NCBI RefSeq assembly: GCF_025698545.1
Contig: NC_068572.1
Span: 3,286,001 to 3,350,000, forward strand
Length of the DNA stretch: 64,000 nucleotides
Reading direction: 5' to 3'
Source of the DNA: Gossypium raimondii
Taxonomy: Eukaryota > Streptophyta > Magnoliopsida > Malvales > Malvaceae
The position numbers and the translations under genes are program-made. Below the pieces are notes generated by a model. It ran no database searches. It saw only the letters and a program-made list of their open reading frames with translations, and was not told the origin of the DNA. This document shows, piece after piece, positions 24,717 through 37,129 of the stretch. Numbering within the stretch: position 1 is the first letter of the stretch; each line of letters opens with the position of its first letter.

Positions 24717-27700
24717 ATGGATGGCAGCAAAGGGCCTTCTCATTATGTAAGGATTGGGAAGGAAAAAGATCCTGTTGAAGATATCACCCCCGGTGAACTC
24801 AATCAACCTGTCAATGTTCCTCAGGTTTATTTTATTTTTTTCCCAATATTGTTATTTCTTAATAATAATTTTAGATTTCAATAAATAAATTTTTTTTGTA
24901 TTTGGGGTGTTCAAATTTCGGTTAAAATCAAATTAATCGATCGAATCGATTTAATTCGGTTAATCAATCGGTTAGCCAATATAATTTGGTCAGAGGTCGG
25001 TCAGTAATTTTTTAGAAGTTCGGCTATAGGTTAATTCAGTTCAAAATCGAGTAATTAACCAAACATAATAATTAGTAATACAAATTATATATAGTTTTAG
25101 TTCGGTTAATTTAGATAATTCGGTCAAATGAACATTATCAATTTATTTTTTTATATGTTTTATACTTGTTTTAAAAAAACAAAAATATATAAATTTCGAT
25201 TAAGTTGGTTAATCGAAATATTTCAGTTTAGTTAATTTAAAAAATTAATTTGATTAAAAGTTAAAGGATTAAAAGTTCGATTAATATTAGTTTGGTTCAG
25301 TTAACCGTTTGAACACCCCTACTTTGTATTTATCAAATATATGGATTAATTTTTATATTTTAATTACATTTCAAATTAATCAATTTTTAAATTTTAAAAT
25401 TTAGTTTTGAGCTAAATTGTAGTAATTAAAATTGTTAGGTCAAATTCATTATTGATCTCATAAGTAATGGATTTAGTCCGTGTTCTTCAATTTGATCAGT
25501 TGTAGTCTTTATATTTTTTGAAATTTGAAATTTCAACCCTAACTCAAACGATAACTATTAAATTTATTGACTAAAATAACGTGACTTTTACGTGAGTGTT
25601 ATTTATAAATAGCAAGTTAATATGACATTACACATATAATAATATATTTATCACATAAGATTTTGAAAATAATAAAATTTAACTTAATAAATTTAATAAT
25701 TACCATTTACTAAAAAAGTAAAGTTAAAAATATAAAAATTCAGCTCAATTTATCTTATATATTCAGCCAATGGTCATTGCATTATTATAAGCAAAGGCTT
25801 AATAATTTTTTGCATTTTATATTAGTTTTATATTGGTAACAGTTGTTATACTTTTCAGGCTTTTGTTTAGTATCTCAACTTTCATTTCTAATAATTTAAT
25901 CCCTCTACATGTTAATTTGGTTTTAAAATTAAGGTTCTATTTTTAATTTTAAAATTTAATCCTCAACCAAGACTTATTTAGAGTAGGGATAAAACTCTCA
26001 TCTAGCACCATGATAATACGAGTTCAAACCCTATCATCTCTTCTTCTTCCCCACCAATATTGTAATAATAATAAAAGAATTTAATCTCTCTACTTATTTG
26101 ATTTAAAATTTAAGGTTTTTCCATAACATTGTTAATTAATATGTAATAACAACCGGACTTTAAAATTTACACCATTTGTCTTTAATTTTTAAATCAGACA
26201 AATAGAAAAGTTAAATTCTTGAATTAAAAGTAAAAAAACTAAATTCCAAAAGATCAAAGAGTACAAGGACTGATGACAAAATTATACCATTTTATATTTG
26301 CTTCTGATTATGGCTACCTTTTTTTTTTTTTTTTTAGTTAATAGTCCACAGATGCGGTGAATGTGGACAACCCTTACCTGAATCCTACGAGCCACCTTCA
26401 GATGAAGACTGGACCACTGGTATTTTCGGCTGTCTTGAAGACACTCAGAGCTGTAAAAATCCGACATTTTATTTTATTTTTTAAGGTTACTTTTGATTAT
26501 TTCATATAAAAAAAACACAACATATGTACTTGATTTGAGAAATAATATTATATAATTGCAGGTAAGATGGGTATGTTTTGTCCATGCATATTGTTTGGAC
26601 AAAACGTAGAAACGGTGAAAGAAGATGTGATGTGGAACGATGCATGCATGTGCCATGCAATATGTGTAGAAGGAGGGATGGTGGTTGCAGGTGCCACCAT
26701 GTTCTTCCATGGCATTGTCGACCTTAAAACTTCCTTCCTCATCTGTGAGACCCTTCTTTTTGCTTGGTGGTTATGTGGGATTTATAATGGCTTGTTTCGT
26801 CAATCACTACAAAAGAAGTATCATCTCAAGGTATATATATTTATTTTCTTTTAGGTTAAAATATGACAAAGTCCTATACTCTTCAAAATTTTAGAATTTA
26901 GTTTATGTATTTTTATTTTTAAAAATTTAATCCTCTATCTTTTAAAAAATTTAAATTTAGGTTTAATCATTAACACTTTTAAAATTATTTTGTTAAATTC
27001 AGGTTTATTACATCATTTTTTAGTTTTTTCAATACCGGTCATTTTTAAATTACATTGCTACAAGTGAAATTTTTGTTTATTTCAAAATGTCAAACCAACA
27101 AATTTAACTATATTAACAATTAAACTGAATTTTGAAATGTGAAAAAGTAGATAGACTAAATTCTAAATATATGAAGAGTATAGCGACCTATAACATATTT
27201 TAACATTTCTTTTATGGATATATCATTAATTTGTTAGAAGGTAAAAAATACCTAGTCAGTTGGTTAGGTTATAATTTTTAATCTTCTATAAAACCACGAT
27301 GCTGATCATCGTAATCAACTTAAGCAAACCAATTCGCCAAAAGTCATTGTACAGTCAGTTTAAACCAATCGACTTTTATTCACCACTATATGTTGTAGAT
27401 ATTGAAATTCAAATCCCAAATCTATTAGATATCATTATTTTAAGAAAGATAATTGCATGAATCAAATGAGCTAAGGAGGTGGGATGTAAGAAGAGACAGA
27501 GGGGACTTGCCCCTCAGAAAATTCAAAATTATTAATAAGCCCTTCAAAGTTTTTAAAATTTTATTTTTATCTCTTAAAATATTTATAATTTTAATTAAAC
27601 ATTACAAAAGTTCTAAATTTTTTGAAAATTATCATTAATTTTCACAAATTCTTTTACAAAATTAATTATGCCCTCTAATTTTTTTAAAAATTCTCATTAT

Positions 27701-28263
27701 ACCTAAATTTAAAAATGAATTAATTAATTAGACCCAAATTTAAAAAATAAAATAATTAAGCTCTCAAAACTTAATCCCATATTACACCACTTTGAGCTGA
27801 CCTTAAGGTTTGTCCTCTATGGTATTCTTTGACATAGATTCACAGCATGAAGACATGTTGTGTTAGGTAGCTTAATTAGGAAAACGAATAAGGGATTCGA
27901 TCTGTTTTGTCATTTCTAGATTAAAATTTTTAAAAATTGAATAAATCAAACAAATTCGAAAAACCAACTGTTTGGTGTTTATATATGTAGAACTCGCCAT
28001 GCGATCCATGCTTGGTTCACTGCTGCTTACACTGGTGTGCAATGTGTCAAGAATACCGAGAGATGCAGAACCGTATAAGCGATAACAGTGAAGTGCAAAG
28101 CACCATTGTTAAGCCTCCTCCACTCCAAGAAATGAACACTGTTAGTGCTGCTACTACTAATGATGATGGTGATCCAAAAAAAGAGGCTCAGTCAACTGCT
28201 TCATCTTCTTCTCCATCTGCAAAGGATAAACAAATTACAAAGTTGGAGATACAACCAGTATAG
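24717..28263 (+). CDS. PLAC8 family cysteine-rich membrane protein (254 aa, 4 exons)
   Basis: Exons 24717-24824, 26338-26452, 26562-26830 and 27991-28263, all with GT...AG introns and continuous frame; the product is 254 residues. The N-terminal part has GELNQPVNVPQ and a paired-cysteine segment, HRCGECGQPLP. The PLAC8 core follows: WTTGIFGC, FCPCILFGQN (Cys81 and Cys83), a CMCHAIC cluster and two hydrophobic stretches, about residues 112-127 and 132-153. After exon 4 begins there is a second cysteine block, CDPCLVHCCLHWC. The tail is hydrophilic and Ser/Thr-rich. PLAC8 proteins include plant cadmium resistance and cell number regulator proteins at the plasma membrane; this subgroup resembles At2g45010, whose role I do not know. 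Start chosen as the first ATG in frame. Intron 1 is long and holds a TIR element. Confidence 0.93.
24904..25320. mobile_element. MITE-like TIR element in PLAC8 intron 1
   Basis: The left end reads GGGGTGTTCAAATTTCGGTTAA and the right end is the inverse of AGGGGTGTTCAAACGGTTAA, so imperfect terminal inverted repeats of about 20 bp enclose about 417 bp. The interior is rich in CGGTTAATT-like words in both orientations and is not coding. TTTGTATTT-like bases flank both sides, but a clean target duplication was not fixed. Confidence 0.7.
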
Positions 28264-28534
28264 TAGGATTTTCTGACCAAGACATGGATTTTCTTTTTTC
28301 TTTTTAGAAAAAGACTACTACTCACTCTTATAATATTCTAAATAAAAAAATAGGATAAACTATGTTGATTGCCATTCTATTTTGACATTTAGTCTTTGTA
28401 TTTAAAAAGTTAAAAATTTTAAATCTTTTTTATTTTTTTATTTAATTTTTTAGCCAAATCATCATTGTTATTAGTAATTTTCATCAAAATTTGTTAATTT
28501 AATATGTTTATTTTCCATCAACCATAAATCACAT
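28264..28534. other. PLAC8 3' flank
   Basis: AT-rich sequence after the PLAC8 stop codon; it probably contains the 3' untranslated region. Nothing else is supported. Confidence 0.5.
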
Positions 28535-28793
28535 CAGTGGCGGAGCCAAGGGGGTTGGCAGGAGCCCTGACCCTCCTAAAATAAAAAATTTTCCATTTAG
28601 ACCTTTATAATTTATAAAATTTTAAATTAGTAATGGTAAAATTATACTTTGGCCCCCAAAATAATAAAAATTGATTTAATATTTTAAAAATTATAAAGAT
28701 ATAGATTATTAAAATGGTGAAATTACATTTTTACTATTGTAAAAATATACAATTTAATTCCGGCCCCCCAAAAATATTTTCGACTCGCCTTTG
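28535..28793. mobile_element. hAT-type MITE, copy 2
   Basis: Begins CAGTGGCGGAGCCAAGGGGG and ends CGACTCGCCTTTG, so the termini are imperfect inverted repeats. The interior matches 5771-6022 and 29605-29864 in the same orientation. No target duplication could be seen, so one end is probably decayed. Confidence 0.75.
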
Positions 28794-29604
28794 TATAAAC
28801 AACATAATCAACTTACGAAATTTGTAAAATTGACAGGAAATATTAGCAATATTAATTATACTAAAGTGATTAAAAATAGAAATAAAATCAAAGTGAAAAA
28901 AAATAACGTTAGATGTAAAGTTTATTATTATACTTTTTTTCCAAACTATCATTCTTATTAAAAACAAATGAGCACCAATGAATACAATAGCATCACTTAA
29001 TTAGAGTTATAATTATATATAAATTAAAATTTAAATTTAAATATTTTAAAATATTTTTATATAAAATGTGAAGTCATATTTGAACGAGATAAGATGAGAA
29101 ATAAAATTATAATATTTACAATTTGAATTTAATTCTTATCTAAATTACTTTTTAATAATTTAGTTTTTGAATTTCGAAGAATCAAAATTTAAGCTTTGAT
29201 ATTAATGAATATTGTGACAGATATTTTCAGAAAAAAATTAATAAAAAAATAAATTGGTAAATTTATTAATGTTGATGATAAATTTAAATTGTCACAAACT
29301 TTATATTTTATTGTTAATGAAGCAGCTTTTAATTTACAAAAATATTTTTGTTTTATGATTTTTTCTTCTTTGATAATTCGAAAGAGTATATGGACAAACA
29401 AATACTATATTAATGTTAGTATAAAGTATACTTATATTATGAAAATGCAATAATACAATTTATTTTGGCATAATGATTTATTTGGTCTTTCAATTATAAA
29501 AAATTTTATTTTAGTTCTTTATTTAATTTTTCACCTCTATTAGCCTTTAAACTTGCGTTGTTTGTCAAACCACCCAAAGTGGATTAAAAAGCTAATGTTT
29601 GGTA

Positions 29605-29864
29605 CAGGGGCGTAGCTAGGGGGCTCACAGGGATCCGATCACCCCTAAAATGAAAAATTTTTCATTTAGACTCTTTAAAATTTTAAAAATTTAAATTAGT
29701 AAAAGTAAAATTGTACTTTGGCCCCCCTAAATATGATAAATTTTGATTTAATCCTTTAAAAATTATAAAGATATAAGCTATTAAAATAGTGAAATTACAT
29801 TTTATTATCGTAAAAATTACAATTTAATTTCGCCTCTACTAAAAAAATTTCTAACTTCTCCCTA
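29605..29864. mobile_element. hAT-type MITE, copy 3, with 8-bp target duplication
   Basis: A 260-bp element beginning CAGGGGCGTAGCTAGGGGG and ending CTAACTTCTCCCTA. An exact 8-bp duplication, GTTTGGTA, lies at 29597-29604 and 29865-29872. It is the best-defined member of the family in this window. Confidence 0.85.
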
Positions 29865-30471
29865 GTTTGGTAACTCTGTTGACATAACATACACTTGGAT
29901 TGCCACATCAGTAATTACTTTTTTAAAATTAAAGTTATTACACCTTTTATTTTTACTTTGTATTAATTATTCTATCTTTGTGCTAATTTGAAAAAAGTTA
30001 CCATTGTCGATGATAAGTAAATTATTTTATTTTTAAGCTTAAAAGTTTCAATTAAATTAAATTCATGTTTTATTTATTTTATCTAATTACTTAAAAAATT
30101 TATTGGTTGTTTAGTTTTTTTTCACTGTCATTATTTTTAAAATGTTATTTTATTCTCTCAATTATTTTAAAATTAATCAAATTTTATTATAAATTAGACA
30201 AATCCTCATTTAATTAGTAAAAATCTAGTTTTGATGTTATAAAACATATTATTTAATAAATTAAAATAAACATGTAAATCTACATGACATTTAAAACTAA
30301 ATATTACTAAACATTATAAAATTATATTTAGAGAAATAAAATTATTTATAATTACAATAATTTCAATAGAATAATAATTATATTTTCATTCCATTACTTA
30401 GGGTTGTAGTAATAGAATTTTGCATAATCATAATTAAAAGTTGACAATTCAAATATGATGGGGTGTGACTA

Positions 30472-31070
30472 GAGGTGATCATGGGTTGGACTGGGTCGGG
30501 CATCAATAGAATTTCAGGTCAATTTTTTAAACATAGGCCCAGCCCAAAAAATGGGCCTAAAATTTTGTTCAATCTCGAACCAGATAAAAATGCTAAAATT
30601 CGAGCTCAATGTATCCGTATTAGAATTTTTATATTATTATTTCTATATAATATATCAAATACACTAAAAACATTAAAATAAATGTTTCCCAACAAATTGA
30701 AAATAAATTAAAAAAATTATTTGTACTTAAATAACACTAATATATGTGCAACTTAGCAAGTAAATACATTTAAAATAGTAACAAAATTAACAATAAAATA
30801 ATAGTTATACAATATCTAAACAATAACAATTAAATAGTAGCAATATAATAGTAAAACCGCACCAAAATAGTGACAAAACAACCGCAAAAAGCAACAGGTT
30901 TTTTTTTTTAAATTCGGGTCGGGTCCAAGTAAAGAAAGACTTACCTGAAGCCCGACCTATTTAGAAAATAGACTTTAGTTATTTTTCAAATTCATTTTTC
31001 AAACTTGTATTTTTGTTCAAACTCTTTTACTTTTCGAACAGACATTTGATTCGGTCCGTGATCAGATTTA
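30472..31070. mobile_element. TIR element of the TCATGGGTCGGG family, about 600 bp
   Basis: Begins GAGGTGATCATGGGTTGGAC and ends near GGTCCGTGATCAGATTTACT, an imperfect inverse of its start. The interior matches, in inverse orientation, the split element at 50179-50591 plus 60352-60489. It is not coding apart from a chance open frame at 30475-30681. Confidence 0.65.
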
Positions 31071-31718
31071 CTTCGAGCGGACCTTCAATCCGGCCCGTGA
31101 TTAGTTGTAGTTGTGAGTGTAAATTATTCACCTTTTGGTGGAGAAAACATAGGGAGATATGAAACATATGTAATAAAAAGAAAACAGATAAAACCAACCG
31201 ACATAGAAGGCGAAGCATGTGTTGGAATTTCTTGGCTTGGAATTGTAAAGCGACATGAATAGCTTTTGGCAGTTTTAGAAACTTAATTCTTATTTCAGAT
31301 CTCCCCTCCCAAATCTTTCATTTCATGTTCTTTTTTACGATTCATTTACTGGTTGTACGCAACTCCGTTGGTTTTTTATGGGTTTTTTTTTTTTTTTGTG
31401 ATCATTGATTGAGCGGAGGCACCACCACCCTTGCACCTCCACGAGACGGCCGAAGAAAAAGTCTCTAATAAATTAACCCCCTTTGTTTCTCTCCTACCAC
31501 TTGTCGCTCACCATTTCTCATATCTGTACGAAAACTCGATTAAGCCATTAACTCTTTACTAAAAACTAGGGCTAGCTATGGATGCTTCTTTTTCACCATA
31601 CATCTCTGCAACCACACCCTTCACTATACAATAACATATACGACATTCTTCATTGATCACTTCATCGAACAAACACCATCTTTATTTTGTTTTTTTGGTT
31701 TGGTTTATTTCTTTTATT
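31071..31718. promoter_or_regulatory. Probable upstream region of the zinc-finger gene
   Basis: Upstream DNA of the zinc-finger gene, less AT-rich near 31420-31520. No core promoter element can be named with confidence. An in-frame ATG at 31653 precedes the chosen start. Confidence 0.35.
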
Positions 31719-33083
31719 ATGGATCAACGATCGAGTTATAAGCATTTTTGTAGAATTTGCAAGAAAGGGTTTGGATGTGGAAGAGCGCTCGGTGGGCATA
31801 TGCGGGCGCATGGGATCGGGGACGAAAGTTGGAGCATTGAGGATGACGATGTTGTGAGTGATTGGGAGGTGGAGAAATTAGGCGGGGATTCACCGCTTAA
31901 CAATAAGCGTATGTACTCGTTAAGGACAAACCCTAATCGGTTGAAGAGTTGTAGGGTTTGTGAGAATTGTGGGGAGGAGTTTTCGTCGTGGAAATCTTTC
32001 CTCGAGCATGGTAAATGTGGCTACGATGCCGCCGAATCGCTGGTGTCGTCGCCGGGGTCGGGCGGTGGTTGGTCTAAGAGGAAAAGATCAATGAGAGCTG
32101 AGATGGGTCATTTCAATAGCGAAGAAGAAGAACTTGCCAATTGTCTTATGATGTTATCAAATGCAACCGTTGTGAGGGAGGTCGAGGTTGATATCGAGGC
32201 TGAAGCGGAGGAGTCTTGTGCTTCAGCCAGCAAAGAAGATGAGATGATCATCAAAAGGAAGAATAATACAATGAATTTCATTGCTCCCATTGCATGTAGG
32301 GTACCAATGGATCATAATAAACCCAAAGGGTTATTTGAGTGCAAAGCATGCAAGAAAGTGTTTAATTCCCATCAAGCATTGGGTGGACATAGAGCTAGCC
32401 ATAAGAAAGTTAAGGGTTGTTTCGCGGCCAGGCTTGATCATTTCGATAAGACCCAACAAGTTGACGAAGACCACGATGTCATCACGCATGAGGAACTTCT
32501 TCCGACGAAATCGACCTCCCATATACAACTTGATCAAGGAACTAGCACTCCATTTGCGGCCTCTACGTCGAAAAAGAAACTGAAAGTACACGAGTGTTCA
32601 ATCTGCCATCGGGTTTTTTCGTCGGGACAAGCATTGGGAGGGCATAAAAGGTGCCATTGGGTCACTTCAAATTCACCGGACACTTCATCATTGACCAAGT
32701 TTCATCGGTTCCAAGATCAAACGGCGCACATTCGGCAAAAACCAAAGTTAAATATTGATCAATCGCTTGACCTTAAGCTTGATCTTAATCTTCCTGCTAC
32801 AACAGATCTTGATCTTGTACGACGAAACCATGTGAACCCATATTTGCAACCATTTACAGGGATCGATCCCAAAGAGAAGACGACCATTAATAATCAAAAT
32901 CAACTGCAAGTTGACGCCATTGATCGTAAGAAGAGTGATTTTAATAGTAGTTGTTTGCAAAATGCAGATGATGAAGCTGACAGTAAGGTGAAGTTAGCAA
33001 AACTATGTGAACTAAAGGGGATCAATGTGAGTGGAGGTTCTTCATCTCCATGGCTTCAAGTTGGGATTAGTTCTGACCCTTAA
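31719..33083 (+). CDS. C2H2 zinc-finger transcription repressor, ZAT-like (454 aa, intronless)
   Basis: A single open frame of 454 residues from the ATG at 31719. The in-frame ATG at 31653 would add a 22-residue hydrophobic stretch unusual for the family, so I prefer MDQRSS. Four zinc fingers are visible: Cys11/14-His27/31 with RALGGH; Cys81/84-His97/Cys100, a C2HC variant; Cys208/211-His224/228 with QALGGH; and Cys293/296-His309/313 with QALGGH. A basic SKRKRS stretch (119-124) may be a nuclear signal. Residues 350-359, LDLKLDLNLP, form an EAR motif, which in plants recruits TOPLESS-type corepressors. QALGGH fingers are the plant C1 class, often active in stress and development. It resembles ZAT4/ZAT9-type proteins; the syntenic Arabidopsis gene would be At2g45120. 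DNA targets are unknown. The gene is intact. Confidence 0.93.
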   Translation: MDQRSSYKHFCRICKKGFGCGRALGGHMRAHGIGDESWSIEDDDVVSDWEVEKLGGDSPLNNKRMYSLRTNPNRLKSCRVCENCGEEFSSWKSFLEHGKCGYDAAESLVSSPGSGGGWSKRKRSMRAEMGHFNSEEEELANCLMMLSNATVVREVEVDIEAEAEESCASASKEDEMIIKRKNNTMNFIAPIACRVPMDHNKPKGLFECKACKKVFNSHQALGGHRASHKKVKGCFAARLDHFDKTQQVDEDHDVITHEELLPTKSTSHIQLDQGTSTPFAASTSKKKLKVHECSICHRVFSSGQALGGHKRCHWVTSNSPDTSSLTKFHRFQDQTAHIRQKPKLNIDQSLDLKLDLNLPATTDLDLVRRNHVNPYLQPFTGIDPKEKTTINNQNQLQVDAIDRKKSDFNSSCLQNADDEADSKVKLAKLCELKGINVSGGSSSPWLQVGISSDP

Positions 33084-35135
33084 AAAACATTACGAGAATG
33101 TTTTTATTCATATTCTTATTTCAATTTTTTTGGTTGTAGACAACACGTTGTATTTATATTATATTCAAAAGTAAAACTGTAATTATAAAATCAAACATGA
33201 TCTTTCATGCTAGCAGGCATTAGATTACATATTTTGTGTATTTACATCATATTTATATAAATTTTGATAAGTTCATAGTTGTTATTGTATAAATTTTAGA
33301 TATTGTGCTAGATGTAGTTGTTGGCATCCCCTTGATAAAATTTTCGAAAAAAGTCCTTGATGGAACAAAGTGTGTTGCAGAATAATAATCAAGCTCTTTA
33401 GCAAAAAGCTAAGATTCAATGCGGTCTTAAATAAGACTTTTGTTATTCGGAAACCTACTCAGCCTTTCCAACTACTTGGTTTGGGAAATGATTACCGTAT
33501 GGTAAAATATCAAATCTGGAGGTGTTCACAAGGGTTCTTTGGTCATGTATGGATAGTATCTCACAATTCAGCATTAAATATCTTTCTTTAATGCTGTTCA
33601 ATTATATTCGTGGAGTGCGGTTGTCGGATTCCATTGTCAAGATTATTTAGAGCAATGTAAATTTCTTTTTATTAAAAACGATGAGTGATATTGTAGGTAA
33701 GACAATTAAGATCCACAATAACACAAATAATGGAGAAAGAGGGAGAACTACTTGCATGACAATGTACATTGACTTAAGGTAATCTTTAATCTCCAAGATT
33801 TACTTCAGAATTGTACTTTTAACATATGGCGTAACAAATCAAGTAATAGCCATTTGTCTTATCTTCTTCAAGGTTGATAATTTTTTCTTCAAATGGTTTT
33901 GTTGCAATTTATTGAATCTGGTGTATTAAATATAATATTTTTGTCTATGCATACTTATATTTTTCAAATAAATTGGTTTAATTATAATATTCATTAATTT
34001 CATTAAGATCATTTATTTATTGTCCTCAATGTTTTTGCACGCAAAGTAAAATAGAATAAAATATTGGCTCATTGGTTATCTAACGTTTAACTAATACTAA
34101 ACGGTATTAAGTGTTCGAACCATAATACGGAAAAACAACTTGTATTAGTAGATGAATCTAAACATATCCTTAGTCTAATTGAAAATGAGCAAATTGATTG
34201 AAAGGCTAATATGTCATCTATCAAGTCCAGTTGGGGAGATGTTTTGTCTTGACCATCAGAGCAAATGACTCCAAGAAGCTAGAGACATAGATGTGACTGA
34301 CTGGATTGACAATATATCAAACATGACCCGAGTATAATAAATCTTATATCAATTCATAGATTTATTTACTTGTGATGTTTATAATGTGACATACCTTAAT
34401 CCTGAGTAGATGATGGACTATATATGTGTGACTCGTATATTTTGATGTAAGTAAAAACTTGAGTTCAAATAGATAATGAACCGAAAGCTAGTGCACTAGG
34501 TATACGACTTCTATAATATGCAACATCATTCAAAATAATTGAATTTGTAGCTCAACTAATGGGTAAAGGGTATCCTCTCATCGACATTAGTTGATAGATG
34601 AAAAGTAAAAGTGGTCAGAAATCGTTTGTCTTTGTGATAAATGACTTAATTACTATTTTATAGTAATCAACTTTCCACGAAGGAAGAAGTAATAGTTATC
34701 ATGAGATAAAATAAGATATCTAATGAGGGTAACAAGCTGATGATAAGGTCATTGGACAAGCACTGATTAAGTAACTTTCGTTATGGTATGTATTTAGGGA
34801 GAGCTTGGTCACAATGCTATATTAGATTGAGTTCGTGATTAAATAAGTTTATAACTAATAGATGAAAAGTTGAAACTTAATTATAAATTATTTGAGCCCT
34901 AACTACATATACTCAATTGGTCGCTCCGCTAGCTTGTAGAAACCATAAATAAATTGTATGTAGAACCAAATAAACATAAATGAATAGAAATGATGAAGTT
35001 AGAGAAATGAGTCGCATTCACAAATGAAAGCGTTTTCTTACTGAGTATAGAAATGACTTGAGAATTAATTTAAGGTTTTTGAATTATTATTTAATTAATA
35101 ATTGAAGTTCAAAAATGAAATTAAATTAATTAGTT
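33084..35135. other. Zinc-finger gene 3' flank and possible left part of an older LTR-like element
   Basis: The first few hundred bases should hold the zinc-finger 3' untranslated region. From about 33370 to 35135 is non-coding sequence that may form one older element with 47734-48537, now separated by the CACTA insertion. A short open frame at 33370-33591 has no recognisable domain. Confidence 0.4.
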
Positions 35136-35149
35136 CACTACACCAAAAC

Positions 35150-36150
35150 AGTCTTTTAGTGGCATTTTTTGTGGCGTTTGATTAACAAACGCTGCTAAAA
35201 ATCGATCATTAGCGGCGCTAAACCTAAAACGCCGCTAAAACCTGAAGAACTAGTGGCGTTTCTAAAAAAACGCCGTAAAAGAACATGATTAGTGGCGTTT
35301 ATTGTAAGCGCCGCAAAATACCTTAACCAAAACGCAGCGTTGGTTCAATTGTATATTAGAATTCGTGGCGTTTTTTATAAAAAACGCCGCGAAAGAATAG
35401 TATTAGCGGCGTTTAACAAAAAGCGCTGCAAATATCTTAAGGAAAACGCACCGTTTTATCTTGAGGTAGATTAATATTAGTGACGTTTTTAAAAAAACGC
35501 CGTAAAAGAACATAATTAGTGGCGTTTATTTGGATGCGCCGCAAAATACCTTAACCAAAACGCAGCATTTGGTTCAATTGTATATTAGACATTGTGGCGT
35601 TTTCTATAAAACGCCGCAAAACAATAGTATTAGCGGCGTTTTCGGTAAAGCGCCGCAAATATCTTAATGAAAACGCACCGCTTCGTCTTGAGGTAGATTA
35701 GTATTAGTGGCGTTTTAGAAAACGCGCGTAAAGAACATGATTAGTGGCGTTTATTTTTATGCGCCGCAAAATACCTTAACCAAAACGCAGCGTTTGGTTT
35801 TGAGGTATATTAGAATTAGTGGCGTTTACGATAAAACGCCGTAAATATCTTAACGAAAACGCACCGTTTGGTCTTGAGGTAGATTAATATTAGTGGCGTT
35901 TTTAAAAAAACGCCCGTAAAAGAACATAATTAGTGGCGTTTATTTGGAAGCGCCGCAAAATGCCTTAACCAAAACGCAGTGTTTGGTTTTGATGTATATT
36001 AGAATTAGTGGCGTTTATGGTTAAACGCTGCTAAAGAATAGTATTAGCGGTGTTTTCGGTAAAGCGCCGCAAAACTACTTCAGCCCAACGACGCCGTTTT
36101 TGGCTTTTGGGGATTTAGTGGCGTTTTTATGAAGCGCCACTAATACTCAG
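35150..36150. repeat. Left subterminal array of GGCGTTT/AAACGCC motifs
   Basis: Many copies of TTAGTGGCGTTT and its inverse AAACGCCGC, spaced so that units can pair as hairpins. A higher-order period of about 226-228 bp is visible: the phrase GTATATTAGA following ACGCAGC recurs near 35332, 35560, 35786 and 35968. Such arrays are the binding sites of TnpA in En/Spm. Confidence 0.9.
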
Positions 36151-36419
36151 GGATTTAAAATAATTTAAAATATTTGTTAAAAATGGATAAATTAAAATAC
36201 TATTGATTTTTAATTTATGTGGTAAATTATTTCAAATACAATTGTAAGAGATAAGATAGTATTGATTTTAAAATATTTAATTTAATTATCATTATAGTTT
36301 AGGGTTTAATAAATATGGTTAATTAGGGTATATATATGGTTAATTAATTTAGGATTTAAGACCGGTTTAGGAGGTACAATTTTAAGTTTTATAGATTATG
36401 GATTAGGGATTCTGGTTTA

Positions 36420-36830
36420 AGGGTTAATGTGATTTAAGGTTTATGGATTAGGGGTTAGGGGTTAGGGGTTAGGTTAGGGGTTAGATGTTAAGAGTTAGGG
36501 TTTAGGATTTATAAAATCGGTGTTAGGTTAGAGTTTTGGGTTTAGATTAATTAGTGTGTTTTAAGTATATATTAAATAAGTTTTAGGGGTTAGGGGTTAG
36601 AGGTCATGGGTTAAGGGTTTAGGGTTAAGGGTTTAGGGTTAAGGGTTAGGGGTTAAGGGTTAGGGGTTAGGGGTTAGGGGTTAGGGGTTAGGGATTGGGT
36701 TATGGTTTAAGGTTTAGATTAATTAGTGTTTTTTATTTTATATATTAAATAAAGTTTAGGGGTTAGTGGTTAGGGTTATGGGTTTGGAGTCGGGTTAGGG
36801 ATTAAGATTTGGATTAATTAGTACTTATTT
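36420..36830. repeat. Telomere-like GGGTTAGGG/GGGTTTAGGG tract in the CACTA element
   Basis: Two runs of variant plant telomere units (TTTAGGG, TTAGGGG, TTAAGGG), about 36440-36490 and 36590-36710, lie in the non-coding left part of the transposon, with shorter units around them. The G-rich strand is plus. Confidence 0.85.
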
Positions 36831-37129
36831 AATTAACATATTAAATAAGTTCTTTATATAAATGTAAAGGAGATAATAATAAATTGTAAAGATTATTAAT
36901 TTAAAATTGATATGCAATATATAATAATTTGAATATAATAATTTGGAATTATAAAATTGTAAAAAATTGTCAAAATTACAAAAATAAAATGAAAATAAAA
37001 ATAAAAAGAAATAAAAAACTAAAATTTTATTTTTACCTAATTTTATAAATATTACTTAAAAAACTGAGATTGATAATTTTATCTATTTTTTTAAATATTA
37101 CCAAATTAACAAAACTATTCATTAAAATC

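Noticed and set aside
26474-26742. Minus-strand open frames opposite PLAC8 exon 3
   Set aside because: Shadows of the well-supported plus-strand exon.
31653-31718. Upstream start of the zinc-finger protein at 31653
   Set aside because: The extra 22 residues are hydrophobic and unlike this nuclear protein family; the ATG at 31719 gives the expected start just before the first finger.
32108-32591. Minus-strand frames within the zinc-finger gene
   Set aside because: Antisense shadows of the coding strand.
36420-36830. A chromosome end or telomere junction
   Set aside because: The tract is short, mixed in unit type, and enclosed on both sides by transposon sequence.
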